17,965 nt of DNA from CAYNWK01 sp964400875 (lineage in GTDB: Bacteria > Chloroflexota > Anaerolineae > Anaerolineales > UBA4823): positions 1-17,965 of the forward strand of contig CAYNWK010000086.1 in assembly GCA_964400875.1 (NCBI GenBank). The letters run 5' to 3'. Positions 5,434-13,793 of the stretch are shown here, in pieces; position 1 is the stretch's first letter; every line of letters begins with the position of its first letter. The notes under the pieces are model-generated. The model made no database searches, had not been told where the DNA came from, and saw only the letters and a program-made list of their open reading frames with translations. A program made the translations under genes and the position numbers.

Positions 5434-6681
5434 ATGATGGAGAGCAATGCAGCAAACGATCCTCGACGAGGATGGCGACTGATCCTCGCGCGCGCAATGT
5501 GGTTTCTCATCGCCGCTGTGACCATCGTGAGCCTGGTTCTGGCTCTACCCATACGTTTGTTCGATATCACCGAGACGCTGGCCCCGGCTATTTTTGGGGG
5601 CGTTTCAGCCCCGTTTGGCATCACCGCCCACTTCTTCGCCATCTATATCACTACCGGTGAGATTTTGCTCGGTTTTCTGATCTGGTTTACAGTTGGCGTT
5701 CTGGTATTTTGGCGAAAATCGGACGACGTTCTGGTGACCTTTTTCTCCGCCATCTTGGTGGCGGCCTCTGTGTTTTTGAGCGACTTCGCCATGTCGTTAG
5801 CCGCGCGGAGGCCGGGCTGGAGCACCCTGATTTACTTGATGCGCGCTTTTACTTACGCAGGCATCGTGGTTTTCTACTATATCTTCCCCAATGGGCGTTT
5901 TGTACCCCGCATCACCCGCCTGCTGGTAGTTGTGTGGATTGCTTATACTGTTTCCTGGATTTTTTATCCCGAACTGATTCCTCCCTCCAACCACATCATC
6001 ACGAATCCCAGGCAGATTGTACTGGGGATCTGGTTTTTGCTATGGCTGGGCAGCGGCGCTTTATCACAGATCTACCGCTACCGGCGCGTCAGAAACGCGA
6101 TTGAAAAGCAGCAGACCAAATGGATCGTCTTTGGGACATCTGCGGCGGCGGTCGGTACTGTGGTAACCTTCAGCCATCCGTTCTTCCTCCCGGCGTTAAG
6201 GGTGCCGGGCTCTGCAATGGTCCTCTATGTGATGGCGGCGTTTGCGTTGGTCATAATGTCTCTTGCGCTTGTCCCGGTAACGATCGCTTTCTCGAACCTG
6301 CGTTACCGCCTGTGGGATATCGACGTGATCATCAACCGCACGTTGGTCTACAGTGCATTGACCGGATCGCTGGCTTTGGTGTATTTTCTCAGCGTGGTGC
6401 TTTTACAGCAAGTCTTCCCGGCGCAGTCGCCTTTCTCTATCGTGCTCTCCACCCTGGCGACGGCGGCGCTTTTTTCTCCCCTGCGCAAACGAATTCAAAG
6501 CACGATTGACCGGCGCTTCTACCGCCAGCGCTACGACGCCGAACGCATCATCGCCGCCTTCGCCGTACAGATGCGCGATCAGGTCGAGCTGGAAAAGTTG
6601 TCCGCTGCGCTGCTGGCGACGGTAGATGAGACGATGCAGCCAGCGCATGCCTCCCTGTGGTTGAAGGATGCTCGACCATGA
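5434..6681 (+). CDS. Multi-pass membrane sensor-like protein lacking a kinase domain (A)
   Basis: The 415-residue product has about ten hydrophobic segments, spaced between residues 20 and 350. Motifs familiar from Chloroflexi membrane histidine kinases are present: FPNGRFVPRITR (151-162), YRYRRVRNAIEKQQTKW (214-230), then DIDVIINRTLVYSALT (295-310). The terminal module RKRIQSTIDRRFYRQRYDAER and a coiled region follow (351-415). In related proteins this module leads into GAF, HAMP or histidine-kinase domains; here the protein ends at SLWLKDARP, so no output domain is encoded. It may signal through a separate partner or have another membrane role. Start ATG 5434 (or 5437) follows AGAGGG. The gene lies 3' of the tandem-repeat promoter and 40 bp before its paralogue. 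The last 357 bp closely match 7547-7903. Confidence 0.8.
   Translation: MMESNAANDPRRGWRLILARAMWFLIAAVTIVSLVLALPIRLFDITETLAPAIFGGVSAPFGITAHFFAIYITTGEILLGFLIWFTVGVLVFWRKSDDVLVTFFSAILVAASVFLSDFAMSLAARRPGWSTLIYLMRAFTYAGIVVFYYIFPNGRFVPRITRLLVVVWIAYTVSWIFYPELIPPSNHIITNPRQIVLGIWFLLWLGSGALSQIYRYRRVRNAIEKQQTKWIVFGTSAAAVGTVVTFSHPFFLPALRVPGSAMVLYVMAAFALVIMSLALVPVTIAFSNLRYRLWDIDVIINRTLVYSALTGSLALVYFLSVVLLQQVFPAQSPFSIVLSTLATAALFSPLRKRIQSTIDRRFYRQRYDAERIIAAFAVQMRDQVELEKLSAALLATVDETMQPAHASLWLKDARP
6304..6660 (+). repeat. Duplicated C-terminal module, copy A
   Basis: This 357-bp stretch aligns without gaps to 7547-7903 and includes an identical run of about 38 bp (near 6367-6404). The encoded residues are mostly identical, whereas the upstream halves of the two genes differ strongly. 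A tandem duplication with later divergence, or gene conversion of the module, would explain this. Confidence 0.75.
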
Positions 6682-6721
6682 GGGGTATCTCGTGTAAGGC
6701 GAGGATAGGAAGATGTAGGTG

Positions 6722-7918
6722 ATGAAAGCGCACGTTTTACGGAGGATAGCCTGGTTTCTGGTGGGGGCTTATATCATCCTGGTGGTGGTCGGTATGGTTT
6801 TGCAGGGGGTGACACAACAATACTTTGCCGGTTTTGATTTTGCCGTTATTGTTTTTATGTACGGCGTATTCTCGCTCTGGCCCATCATCGGTGGTTTGAT
6901 CGTCTCCCGTCACCCGCGCAACCCGATTGGATGGATATGGTGCCTGGGTATGTTGTTCGTAGCGATGGACCCGTTCGCTTTCGGATATGCCTCCTATAGC
7001 CTCACTGCCGCGCCGGCTCCGTTGCCATTTACCAGTCTGGCGCTGGTCTGGTTGAACTGGAGCGGTATGCCCTTCGGTATATTAATGTTCACCCTGCTGA
7101 TGATCCTGTTTCCCACGGGGCGACCCATATCGCCTCGTTGGGGTCGCCTGGTTTGGTTAGCTGCCGGAGCCTTGATTGTCTATCTGCTTTTGAAAGCATT
7201 GGAACCCGGTCATTACTTCTTTTATCCTTCGATCGATAATCTATTCGCAGTAAGCGAGCCAATTTGGACCTGGCTTAATCCGGTTATGTGGCTGGCTTTG
7301 GTTGTGCTCTCCGCTTGCCTGCTGGCAGGGGGATTCTCCTTGATTTTGCGGCTTCGCCGGGCGCGAGGAGACGAGCGCCAGCAGGTAAAATGGCTGCTCC
7401 TGCCCTTAGGATTATTTGTGATCGGCATCCCGATTGTTGTGTTCTCGGAAAACGATCCTACGGGTTTAATGATGCTGCTGGGCGGCGGGATGCACATGCT
7501 CGCCGTCTCCGGCGCGGTCGCTGCAACAGCCTTCGCCATCTTCAAGTATCGCCTTTACGACATCGACCTGATCATCCACCGCACCCTGGTTTACAGCGCT
7601 TTGACCGGGTCGCTGGCTTTGGTGTATTTTCTCAGCGTGGTGCTTTTGCAGCAGGTTTTTTCGGAGCAGTCGCAGTTTTCCATCGTGCTCTCCACATTGG
7701 CGATGGCGGCGCTCTTTGCCCCTCTGCGCAGGCGGATTCAACAGATTATCGATAAACGCTTCTACCGCCGGCGCTACGACGCGGAACGCATCATCGCCAC
7801 CTTCGCTGTGCAGATGCGCGACCAAGTCGAGCTTGAAAAGTTGTCCGCTGCTCTGCTGGCGACGGTGGAAGAGACCATGCAGCCGGAGCGCGCCTCGCTC
7901 TGGATGCGAGATTCGTGA
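6722..7918 (+). CDS. Multi-pass membrane sensor-like protein lacking a kinase domain (B)
   Basis: Paralogue of the preceding protein, 398 residues. It has an N-terminal helix, RHPRNPIGWIWCLG (a common Chloroflexi sensor motif), LFPTGRPISPRWGR, and RARGDERQQVKW. The same terminal module follows, from YRLYDIDLIIHRTLVYSALT to the C-terminal SLWMRDS. There is again no GAF, HAMP, phosphoacceptor-His or ATPase domain. ATG 6722 directly follows a GTG at 6719 and an AGGTG sequence; either may start translation. The 40-bp gap to the upstream gene and lack of a clear separate promoter suggest one transcript. The two proteins may form a hetero-oligomeric membrane complex through the near-identical module; this is inference. 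Confidence 0.8.
   Translation: MKAHVLRRIAWFLVGAYIILVVVGMVLQGVTQQYFAGFDFAVIVFMYGVFSLWPIIGGLIVSRHPRNPIGWIWCLGMLFVAMDPFAFGYASYSLTAAPAPLPFTSLALVWLNWSGMPFGILMFTLLMILFPTGRPISPRWGRLVWLAAGALIVYLLLKALEPGHYFFYPSIDNLFAVSEPIWTWLNPVMWLALVVLSACLLAGGFSLILRLRRARGDERQQVKWLLLPLGLFVIGIPIVVFSENDPTGLMMLLGGGMHMLAVSGAVAATAFAIFKYRLYDIDLIIHRTLVYSALTGSLALVYFLSVVLLQQVFSEQSQFSIVLSTLAMAALFAPLRRRIQQIIDKRFYRRRYDAERIIATFAVQMRDQVELEKLSAALLATVEETMQPERASLWMRDS
7547..7903 (+). repeat. Duplicated C-terminal module, copy B
   Basis: Partner of 6304-6660, same length and no gaps. The longest identical run lies near 7608-7644, encoding SLALVYFLSVVLL. High similarity here against low similarity upstream indicates selection on, or recombination within, the module. 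Confidence 0.75.
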
Positions 7919-7946
7919 AACACTTGAGGTAAATTTCCCTTCAGGC

Positions 7947-8903
7947 TCAATTCATCGCTGGCTGCGGCTGCCCGGTTCGGCCCCCTTCGTAGATGCGCAG
8001 GAAGGCCACGCCGGCGAGGATTAACAGGCTGCCGCCGATCTGGATCCCGTTCAGGCGTTCCCCCAACAAGAAATACGCGATCAGGGCGGTGAAGACCGGC
8101 TCGGTAGTCAGGATCAGGTTGGCTACGCTAGAGGGCAACAGGGTCAGGCTGGTGTTGTACAAACCGAAGCCCGCCACGGTTGGCCCGGCGGCCAGGATTA
8201 GGAGTACCCCCCAGCCCGCCAGGGCGCTTCCCAGCCAAAATAGTTCAGCCGGATGGGTCGCCGCCCCGGGCAAAATACCCCCCAGTAGTAAATTGAAGCC
8301 CAGCAGGAACCCCGCTGCGCCGCCGAAGGTGTACAGCAGCGTCGTCCACGGGTTCAGGCCGCGCTGGGCGGCCGAGCGACCCATCAGGCTGTAGACCGCG
8401 TAGGCCAGCCCCGAGAGTATCCCGGTCAGGATGCCCAGTGGGTTAGCGCGCCAGGCCGCCGGATCCAGGGCTTCGGCGACTAATACGCAGCCGCCCAGGC
8501 TGAGCGCAACGGCCACGATCTTGGCCCAATCCAGCCGTTCGTCCAGCAGCCAGCGCCCCAGCAAGGCGGTGAAGCCCGCCGAGCAGTAAGCCAGCACGGT
8601 GGAGATCGAGGCCCCATTCAGCGCCACGGAAAGGGTCCATAAGGAGTTAAAAGCTGCCAGCACCAGCCCGTAGAGCAGCAGGTAGGGCAAGTGTCTTCGT
8701 TCGATCCTGAGCAGCCCGGGGTGCAGGAGCGCCAGGGTGGGCAGCAGGGTAAGCGTCACGAAGCTGTCCCGCCAGAAGGCCAGCACCAGCGCGGGCAGCT
8801 GGTAGCGCACTGTCAGGTAGCGGATCAGGATCGCCGTGGTGGACAGGATCGCGGCGCTGAGCAGGGCGATCAGGTAGCCCCGGCTGAGGGCATGTGCGCT
8901 CAT
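7947..8903 (-). CDS. EamA/DMT-family transporter, ten membrane helices
   Basis: The 318-residue product is a drug/metabolite transporter superfamily member with two EamA repeats of about five helices. The first starts near GYLIALLSAAILSTTAILIRYL and includes FNSLWTLSVALNGASISTVLAY and LLDERLDWAKIVAVALSLGGCVLV. The second starts at GILTGILSGLAYAVYSLMGR and ends in LILTTEPVFTALIAYFLLGERLNGIQIGGSLLILAG, a classic EamA signature (TEPVF-A----LGE). These proteins export amino acids, metabolites or drugs; the substrate cannot be read from sequence. I prefer ATG 8903; a GTG at 8921 in frame is possible, and neither has a strong ribosome binding site. It converges with the sensor-like gene, with 28 bp between the ends and no clear terminator. 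It has its own promoter at 9091-9119 and a leader of about 180 nt. Confidence 0.85.
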   Translation of the reverse strand: MSAHALSRGYLIALLSAAILSTTAILIRYLTVRYQLPALVLAFWRDSFVTLTLLPTLALLHPGLLRIERRHLPYLLLYGLVLAAFNSLWTLSVALNGASISTVLAYCSAGFTALLGRWLLDERLDWAKIVAVALSLGGCVLVAEALDPAAWRANPLGILTGILSGLAYAVYSLMGRSAAQRGLNPWTTLLYTFGGAAGFLLGFNLLLGGILPGAATHPAELFWLGSALAGWGVLLILAAGPTVAGFGLYNTSLTLLPSSVANLILTTEPVFTALIAYFLLGERLNGIQIGGSLLILAGVAFLRIYEGGRTGQPQPAMN

Positions 8904-9090
8904 TGACTCTGCGCCGTCCACGCCTTATTGCCCCTGGTCCCTGGTCTTATCCACGAGGGGGTTGCCTTCCACCGCTTCTGGCGGCGCTTTCGAACTTGTC
9001 CGGCGGTTGGTGAGGGAGGCGGAGCAGCCATACTGGTCTGGTATCCTTATCGCCGAGCTCGCTTCGTCGGCAGTCTTCCCTTTCTGGTGA

Positions 9091-9119
9091 AGAATAGCAC
9101 AAATCCTCGGGATGATCAA
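9091..9119 (-). promoter_or_regulatory. Sigma70-type promoter for the EamA transporter
   Basis: On the minus strand TTGATC (9119-9114) and TATTCT (9096-9091) are spaced by exactly 17 bp, with TGC giving an extended -10. Each hexamer matches four of six consensus bases. Start is expected near 9084. The rest of the 8904-9236 gap holds this leader, a short ATTACA/TGTAAT inverted repeat (9146-9163) and the hairpin at 9175-9205; I see no gene in it. Confidence 0.55.
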
Positions 9120-9174
9120 ATTGTATAGTAAACCGGCTCAGGGTAATTACATCTCCCTGTAATGAGGAGCGATG

Positions 9175-9205
9175 GGTTCAAGTGGAGCTTCGCTCTACTT
9201 AAACC
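9175..9205. terminator. Stem-loop after the split permease genes
   Basis: Arms 9175-9188 and 9192-9205 pair in 12 of 14 positions around a TTC loop. It lies about 32 bp beyond the stop of the minus-strand permease gene (9237), where a transcript end is expected. There is no T-run on that side, so it may be a Rho-dependent or processing-type end rather than a classic intrinsic terminator. Confidence 0.4.
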
Positions 9206-9236
9206 ACCATTTCCTATGAATCGGATTTCGAATGGC

Positions 9237-9722
9237 TCAGCCGAAGAGCAGCTGGGCGAGCAAGCCGGTCAGCAAGGGGATGACCAGGCTCAGGCTCCAG
9301 CGGACGGCGGTGAAGCGCCAGCCCATGAAGGGCAGTTCGAAGGTCACGGAAATGAAGGCCAGGGTCGCCCAGCTGGTGATCAGCGTGATGGTCTGGCCCA
9401 GGCCTGCGCCGGCCTGGTACAGCGCGCCGATCAGGGGGAAGACCACGTACGGCCCGCCGGGCAGCAGCATCCCCACCACCTCGGCGACCAGCACCCCGCG
9501 CCAGCCAGTCTCCGGCCCGATCAGCGCCTCCACCAGATCCTGGGGGGAAAGCACTTCCACATAGCCCACGATCAGGAAGGCCAGCAGCAGCAAGGGGAGC
9601 GTCCGTTTCAAGGTCTGCCAGCCCAGGGTGATGCCCTGGCGGTGGCTGCCGTCCCTGCGCCGCCAGGCGACGAAGAGCATCACGGCTGCCAGCGCGACCA
9701 GGATCGCAGTTGCCAGATTCAT
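9237..9722 (-). CDS. Permease half-protein 2 (ArsP_1/DUF318-like)
   Basis: The 161-residue membrane protein has four to five helices: an N-terminal anchor (2-20), LPLLLLAFLIVGYVEVL (42-58), a segment around GMLLPGGPYVVFPLIGALYQAG (84-105), and two later ones. The LPGGPY-x-x-[FY]P motif followed by AGAGLG matches the core of putative permeases annotated as DUF318/ArsP_1, full-length members of which contain two such halves (about 300 or more residues). The start ATG 9722 overlaps the stop of the upstream gene as ATGA, so translation is coupled. The frame remains open upstream to 9881, but that part lies inside the other gene. It probably forms a heterodimer with the upstream product. The transported substrate is unknown; metalloid or organic anion export is a family-based guess. 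Confidence 0.75.
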   Translation of the reverse strand: MNLATAILVALAAVMLFVAWRRRDGSHRQGITLGWQTLKRTLPLLLLAFLIVGYVEVLSPQDLVEALIGPETGWRGVLVAEVVGMLLPGGPYVVFPLIGALYQAGAGLGQTITLITSWATLAFISVTFELPFMGWRFTAVRWSLSLVIPLLTGLLAQLLFG

Positions 9723-10246
9723 GTAGGAACCCCCTGGCGGATGCGCTCCATCCAACCCCCGAAGAGCGCTTCGGCGGCAAAGCCCAGCAGCGGCGGCATG
9801 ACCAGGGTGATGGCGAAGCGGATCACGGTCAGGTTCGGCCCGAGCAGGGCGAACTCCAGGGGCAGCCGGGAAAGCGTCCACAGGTTCTTGGCCGTCACGA
9901 AAGCTACCAGCACCCCCAGGCTCGCCCCGGCGTTCATCAGCGCCGCGGCGATAGGGTAGTAAACGTAAGGCCCGCCCGGCATCAACGCCCCACCCAGGCA
10001 GGCCAGCAAGATGCCGCGCCAGCCCGCGCCGGCGCCCAGCCAGCGGGTGACCATCTCCCGCGTCACCAAAACCTGGATCAAACCGGCTACCAGGAAAGCC
10101 GCCAGGAGCAGGATGGTCACGCTGAACAAGGTTTCCCCGCCGGCCATCAGACCGGCGAGGACCAGCGCAACGCCCCCTTGCCGCCAGGCCAGCCCGGCCA
10201 GCGCCAGGGCAATCAGGGCTAAGAAGATTGGAATGCGATCGCGCAC
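9719..10246 (-). CDS. Permease half-protein 1 (ArsP_1/DUF318-like)
   Basis: The 175-residue membrane protein begins with a hydrophobic pair of helices (5-35). TILLLAAFLVAGLIQVLV (44-61) follows, then GGALMPGGPYVYYPIAAALMNAGASLG (85-111) and two C-terminal helices. The MPGGPY-x-x-YP...AGASLG core mirrors LPGGPY...AGAGLG of the downstream gene, showing the two are homologous halves. GTG 10246 is supported by AGGTGA about 5 nt upstream. The gene is first in a two-gene operon and overlaps the second by 4 bp. An extended -10 lies at 10292-10300. Confidence 0.76.
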   Translation of the reverse strand: MRDRIPIFLALIALALAGLAWRQGGVALVLAGLMAGGETLFSVTILLLAAFLVAGLIQVLVTREMVTRWLGAGAGWRGILLACLGGALMPGGPYVYYPIAAALMNAGASLGVLVAFVTAKNLWTLSRLPLEFALLGPNLTVIRFAITLVMPPLLGFAAEALFGGWMERIRQGVPT

Positions 10247-10291
10247 GAGTTCACCTGATTTCGGTCGGCTTTCGTCAGGCCATACGCCTCG

Positions 10292-10300
10292 ATTTTAGCA
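10292..10300 (-). promoter_or_regulatory. Extended -10 promoter for the split permease operon
   Basis: TGCTAAAAT on the minus strand (10300-10292) is a TGn extended -10 with five of six hexamer matches. The -35 position has no clear hexamer. The predicted leader to GTG 10246 is about 40 nt. Confidence 0.5.
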
Positions 10301-10409
10301 CGATCTATGCGGCAGCCATCCGTTTCAACCCCGGTGGCGACCTTCGCCAGGCGTTTCAAGCAGCTGGTCGAGCCCGTCACCGGCTGGTAACTCGGCTGAA
10401 ACCGGCGGT

Positions 10410-10418
10410 TGCTATAAT
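10410..10418 (+). promoter_or_regulatory. Extended -10 promoter for the SDR/hydrolase/ligase operon
   Basis: TGCTATAAT contains a perfect TATAAT (10413-10418) with an upstream TG. The -35 region is weak, as often with extended -10 promoters. Start is expected near 10425, about 75 nt before ATG 10500. It is divergent from the permease promoter at 10292-10300. Confidence 0.6.
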
Positions 10419-10499
10419 AACTTCACCTGGTCTTCCTTGCGGCGCAGGCGAGGTGCGCTGCGCCGCTTTCCGAGAACATCCATCTAAGGAGCATCCCTC

Positions 10500-11264
10500 A
10501 TGCGTATGCAAGACAAAGTTGTGTTGATCACCGGCGGGGCTGCCGGTATAGGCAAAGCGACCGCGGCGCGCTTCGTTGAAGAAGGCGCCCGCGTGGTGAT
10601 CTGCGACGTCGATCAGGCCGCGGGGGAAGCGGCCGCCGCAGAGCTTGGCCCTCGGGTCCGCTTCTACCGCGTGGACGTGTCCGACCGGCAGGCCGCCCAG
10701 GAATGGGTCGACGCCGTGCTGGACGACTACGGGCGGATTGACGTGCTGGTCAACAACGCCGGCGTGCTGCGCGACAACCTGCTGGTCAAGGTCAAGGATG
10801 GCGAGCTGGTCAAGCAAATGCCGGAAGCGGACTTCGACCTGGTCATCTCCGTCAACTTGAAAGGCGCTTTCAACTGCACCCAGGCGGTGGTGCCGGCGAT
10901 GATCGAGCAGGGCGGCGGGGTGATCCTGAACGCCACCTCCATCGTCGGCCTGGACGGCAACTTCGGCCAGACCAACTACGTGGCTTCCAAGGCGGGCGTT
11001 GTGGGCATGACCAAGGTCTGGGCCCGCGAGTTAGGCCGCTACCAGGTGCGCGTCAACGCCGTCGCCCCCGGCTTCATCCTCACCGAGATGGTCCAGCAGA
11101 TGCCTGAGAAGATCCTGGAGGGCATGGTCGCCCACACGCCGCTGGGACGCATGGGCCAGCCGCGCGACATCGCAAACGCCTATCTCTTCCTGGCCTCCGA
11201 AGAAGCCAGCTATATCTCCGGGGCTGTCCTGCGGGTGGACGGCGGCATCGTGGTGGGCACTTGA
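10500..11264 (+). CDS. Short-chain dehydrogenase/reductase (FabG-like)
   Basis: A classical SDR of 254 residues that interconverts a hydroxyl and a carbonyl using NAD(P). The cofactor-binding TGGAAGIG is at 11-18, followed by Asp36 in ICDVD, which favours NAD(H). NNAG is at 85-88, the active-site Asn119 in SVNL, Ser147 in NATSIVG and Tyr160/Lys164 in YVASK. NAVAPGFILTEM and the C-terminal VDGGIVVG complete the family pattern. A 10-residue insertion follows RDNLL (LVKVKDGELVKQ). Start ATG 10500 is preceded by AAGGAG at good spacing. It is first of a tight operon with an alpha/beta hydrolase (10-bp gap) and an acyl-CoA synthetase. A 3-hydroxyacyl or alicyclic alcohol substrate is plausible; FabG itself is less likely given the neighbours. 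Confidence 0.9.
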   Translation: MRMQDKVVLITGGAAGIGKATAARFVEEGARVVICDVDQAAGEAAAAELGPRVRFYRVDVSDRQAAQEWVDAVLDDYGRIDVLVNNAGVLRDNLLVKVKDGELVKQMPEADFDLVISVNLKGAFNCTQAVVPAMIEQGGGVILNATSIVGLDGNFGQTNYVASKAGVVGMTKVWARELGRYQVRVNAVAPGFILTEMVQQMPEKILEGMVAHTPLGRMGQPRDIANAYLFLASEEASYISGAVLRVDGGIVVGT

Positions 11265-11274
11265 ACAGGGACCT

Positions 11275-12180
11275 ATGAACGAGATGGGAAAGGTTTTGCC
11301 GGACACCCGCCGCGTGGAACCCGACCGCAGCGGATATCTTCCGGTGGAGGGCGGGGCGCGGCGCATCTATTGGGAGTATTTCGGGCAGGGCGAAAAGGAG
11401 GTCGTGGTGCTGCTCAACGGGGTGGGCATGCTGACCCGCTCCTGGTACCGCAACGTGCCCAACGTGTTCCCCGACTACGATGTGCTGCTCTACGATTACT
11501 TCGGACAGGGCGGCTCCTCGCAGGAGGATGAGCCGTACTACATCGACAGGTTCGCCGCCTACCTGATCGGCGTGATGGACCAGTTGGGGATCGACAAGGT
11601 CCACCCAGTGGGCGTGTCTTACGGCGGCTTCATCGCCGCCGACCTCGGGCGCCTGTTCCAGGACCGCCTGCACACCCTGACCCTGTCCGGGATCTTGCTG
11701 ACCCGCGAGACCCTCTTCCAGATGTACCAGGACATCTCCCTGATGTTCTACCGCGACACGGATAAAGCCTTCGAGATCTACACCCATTATTTATACGAGA
11801 AGACTTTTGGGGAGCCCTTCGCTGCGCTGATCTACGGCGACACCATGGAGCGCACCCGGCGCAAGTTTTACGACCGCTACGTGGACCGCCGGCACTGCCT
11901 GATCCGCCTGACCGAAGCCCAGAATCCCTTCTTCGAAAACATCGACGCCGACCCCGAGGCCTACCGCCACATCGAGACTCCGACCCTGGTCATCACCGGC
12001 GAGCAGGATCGCGCCATCCCGCCCTGGCAGCAGCGCAAGCTGCTCGACATCCTGCCCAACAGCCGCCAGGTCATGCTGCCGGAGTGCGGGCACCTGACCT
12101 ACCAGGAGCGCGGCGAGGTCTTCTGGCCCATGGTGAAGCGCTTATTCGCCGCTAAATCGCTGGATTTTGAGCTGCACTGA
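11275..12180 (+). CDS. Alpha/beta hydrolase, operon gene 2
   Basis: The 301-residue product has the alpha/beta hydrolase fold: strand VVVLLNGVG (43-51), YDYFGQGGSS (73-82), the nucleophile elbow GVSYGG with Ser115, the acid Asp245 in TGEQDRAIPP, and His273 in ECGHLTYQE. The usual HG of the oxyanion region is NG (Asn48-Gly49), a common variant. A helical lid lies at about 140-225. There is no signal peptide. ATG 11275 has AGGGA a few bases upstream. Placement between an SDR and an acyl-CoA synthetase suggests hydrolysis of an ester, lactone or C-C bond to yield an acid, which the synthetase then activates. The precise substrate is unknown. Confidence 0.85.
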   Translation: MNEMGKVLPDTRRVEPDRSGYLPVEGGARRIYWEYFGQGEKEVVVLLNGVGMLTRSWYRNVPNVFPDYDVLLYDYFGQGGSSQEDEPYYIDRFAAYLIGVMDQLGIDKVHPVGVSYGGFIAADLGRLFQDRLHTLTLSGILLTRETLFQMYQDISLMFYRDTDKAFEIYTHYLYEKTFGEPFAALIYGDTMERTRRKFYDRYVDRRHCLIRLTEAQNPFFENIDADPEAYRHIETPTLVITGEQDRAIPPWQQRKLLDILPNSRQVMLPECGHLTYQERGEVFWPMVKRLFAAKSLDFELH

Positions 12181-12201
12181 GGTTCGTCACGGAGGTGAAG
12201 C

Positions 12202-13758
12202 ATGTATATCGGAGATTATCTCGGCCGGCGCCAGGTCTACTCGCCGGATAAGCTGGCCGTCATTGACGCCGGCAAAGACCCCGCGCTGCGCCTGACCTAC
12301 CGGCAGATGAACGCCCGCGCCGACCGATTGGCCAACTGGCTGAAGAGCGCCGGCGTCGCCAAGGGGGACCGGGTGGCGATCCTGGCCCGCGACGGGGTCG
12401 CGCACCTGGACTGTTTCTTCGCCTGCGGCAAGCTGGGCGCCATCCACACGGCTTTCAACTGGCGCTTGCACTGGCGCGAGCATGTCGCCATCATCGCCAA
12501 CACCGGGCCCAAGGTGCTGATCTACTCAGACGATTTTAAAGACATGGTCGCCGAGATCGAGGCGCAGACCCGTGATGAACCCTACGCTATCCGGGAATAC
12601 GTTCATTTGGAGGGGCAAGGCCTACCGGGGGGCCGGCTTTACGCCGACCTGCTCGAGTCCACCGAGGCCTCCCCGGTGACCTGCGAATCCTTGGAGGCGG
12701 AGGACATCGCCTGCCTGCTGTTCACCGGCGGCACCACCGGCATGCCCAAGGGAGCGATGATCAGCCACCGCATGATCTGCTGGAACGTGCTCAACACCGT
12801 GATCCACGACCTGAACCACGACGATACCTACCTCAATGTCTACCCCCTGTTCCACGCCGGGGGGCTGTTCGCCTACCTGTCCTCCCAGATCGTCTTTGGC
12901 AACACCACTTTGCTGACGCGCCAGTTCGACCCGGCCCAGGTGCTGGACCTGATCGACCGCGAGCAGGTCACCGTCTTCGCCGCCGTCCCCACCATGTACC
13001 AGATGCTCACCCAGGCACCCAACTGGGAGACAGCCCGGCTGGACAGCCTGCGCTTCTGCACCAGCGGCGGTGCGCCCCTGCCGGTGCCCCTGGTCGAGCA
13101 GTACAACCGCGAGAAGGGCATCCGCTTTAAGCAGGGTTTTGGCATGACCGAGTTTGGACCCGGCCTGTTCGCCCTGCCCCCCGAGGACGCCATCCGCAAG
13201 GCGGGCAGCATCGGCCGGCCGAACTTCTTCGTGGACGTGCGCGTGGTGGATGAGGCTAACCAGCCGCTCGGGCCGGACCAGGAAGGTGAGCTGGTGCTCA
13301 AGGGCCCCAGCCGCTGCTCCGGCTACTGGAACGACCCCGAAGCCTCGGCCGCCGTGCTCGACGAGGGCGGCTGGTTCCACACCGGCGACATCGTGCGCTA
13401 CGACGACGAGTGGTATTTCTACGTGGTCGATCGCAAAAAGGACATGTTCATCTCCGGCGGCGAGAACGTTTACCCGGTGGAGATCGAGAACGTGCTCTAC
13501 CGGCACCCGGCGGTGCATATGTGCGCCGTGATCGGCATGCCGCACGAGAAATGGGGCGAGGTGGGCCTGGCCTGCGTGGTGCTCAAGCCGGGGGCGACCG
13601 CCAGTGAGGCCGAGCTGCTGGATTTCATGAAGGAGCATCTGGCGAGCTACAAGGTGCCTAAGCGCGTGGAGTTCCTGGAGGCCCTGCCGCTCTCGGGCAT
13701 GGGCAAGATCCTCAAGCGCGAGCTGCGCGAGCAGTTTGTGGCGGAGCAGGCGGTCTGA
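12202..13758 (+). CDS. AMP-forming acyl-CoA synthetase (ANL superfamily)
   Basis: This 518-residue ligase activates a carboxylic acid with ATP and joins it to CoA. It has the P-loop FTGGTTGMPKGAM (174-186), the A5 motif GFGMTE, GGWFHTGD (A7), DRKKDMFISGGENVYPVEIE (A8) and PLSGMGKILKREL with the adenylation Lys502 (A10). All core motifs are intact and the length is usual. ATG 12202 follows GGAGGTGA with good spacing, 21 bp after the upstream gene. The substrate, whether medium- or long-chain, aromatic or alicyclic, cannot be fixed from sequence. The context with an SDR and hydrolases points to catabolism of an oxygenated compound. Confidence 0.92.
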   Translation: MYIGDYLGRRQVYSPDKLAVIDAGKDPALRLTYRQMNARADRLANWLKSAGVAKGDRVAILARDGVAHLDCFFACGKLGAIHTAFNWRLHWREHVAIIANTGPKVLIYSDDFKDMVAEIEAQTRDEPYAIREYVHLEGQGLPGGRLYADLLESTEASPVTCESLEAEDIACLLFTGGTTGMPKGAMISHRMICWNVLNTVIHDLNHDDTYLNVYPLFHAGGLFAYLSSQIVFGNTTLLTRQFDPAQVLDLIDREQVTVFAAVPTMYQMLTQAPNWETARLDSLRFCTSGGAPLPVPLVEQYNREKGIRFKQGFGMTEFGPGLFALPPEDAIRKAGSIGRPNFFVDVRVVDEANQPLGPDQEGELVLKGPSRCSGYWNDPEASAAVLDEGGWFHTGDIVRYDDEWYFYVVDRKKDMFISGGENVYPVEIENVLYRHPAVHMCAVIGMPHEKWGEVGLACVVLKPGATASEAELLDFMKEHLASYKVPKRVEFLEALPLSGMGKILKRELREQFVAEQAV

Positions 13759-13793
13759 ACTTGCCAGATACTTAAACACGAAGGCGGAAAACC

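Noticed and set aside
10321..10360. Two CGTTTCAA copies 31 bp apart, suggestive of CRISPR repeats
   Set aside because: Only two copies of 8 bp, no conserved full-length repeat and no cas genes; likely chance.
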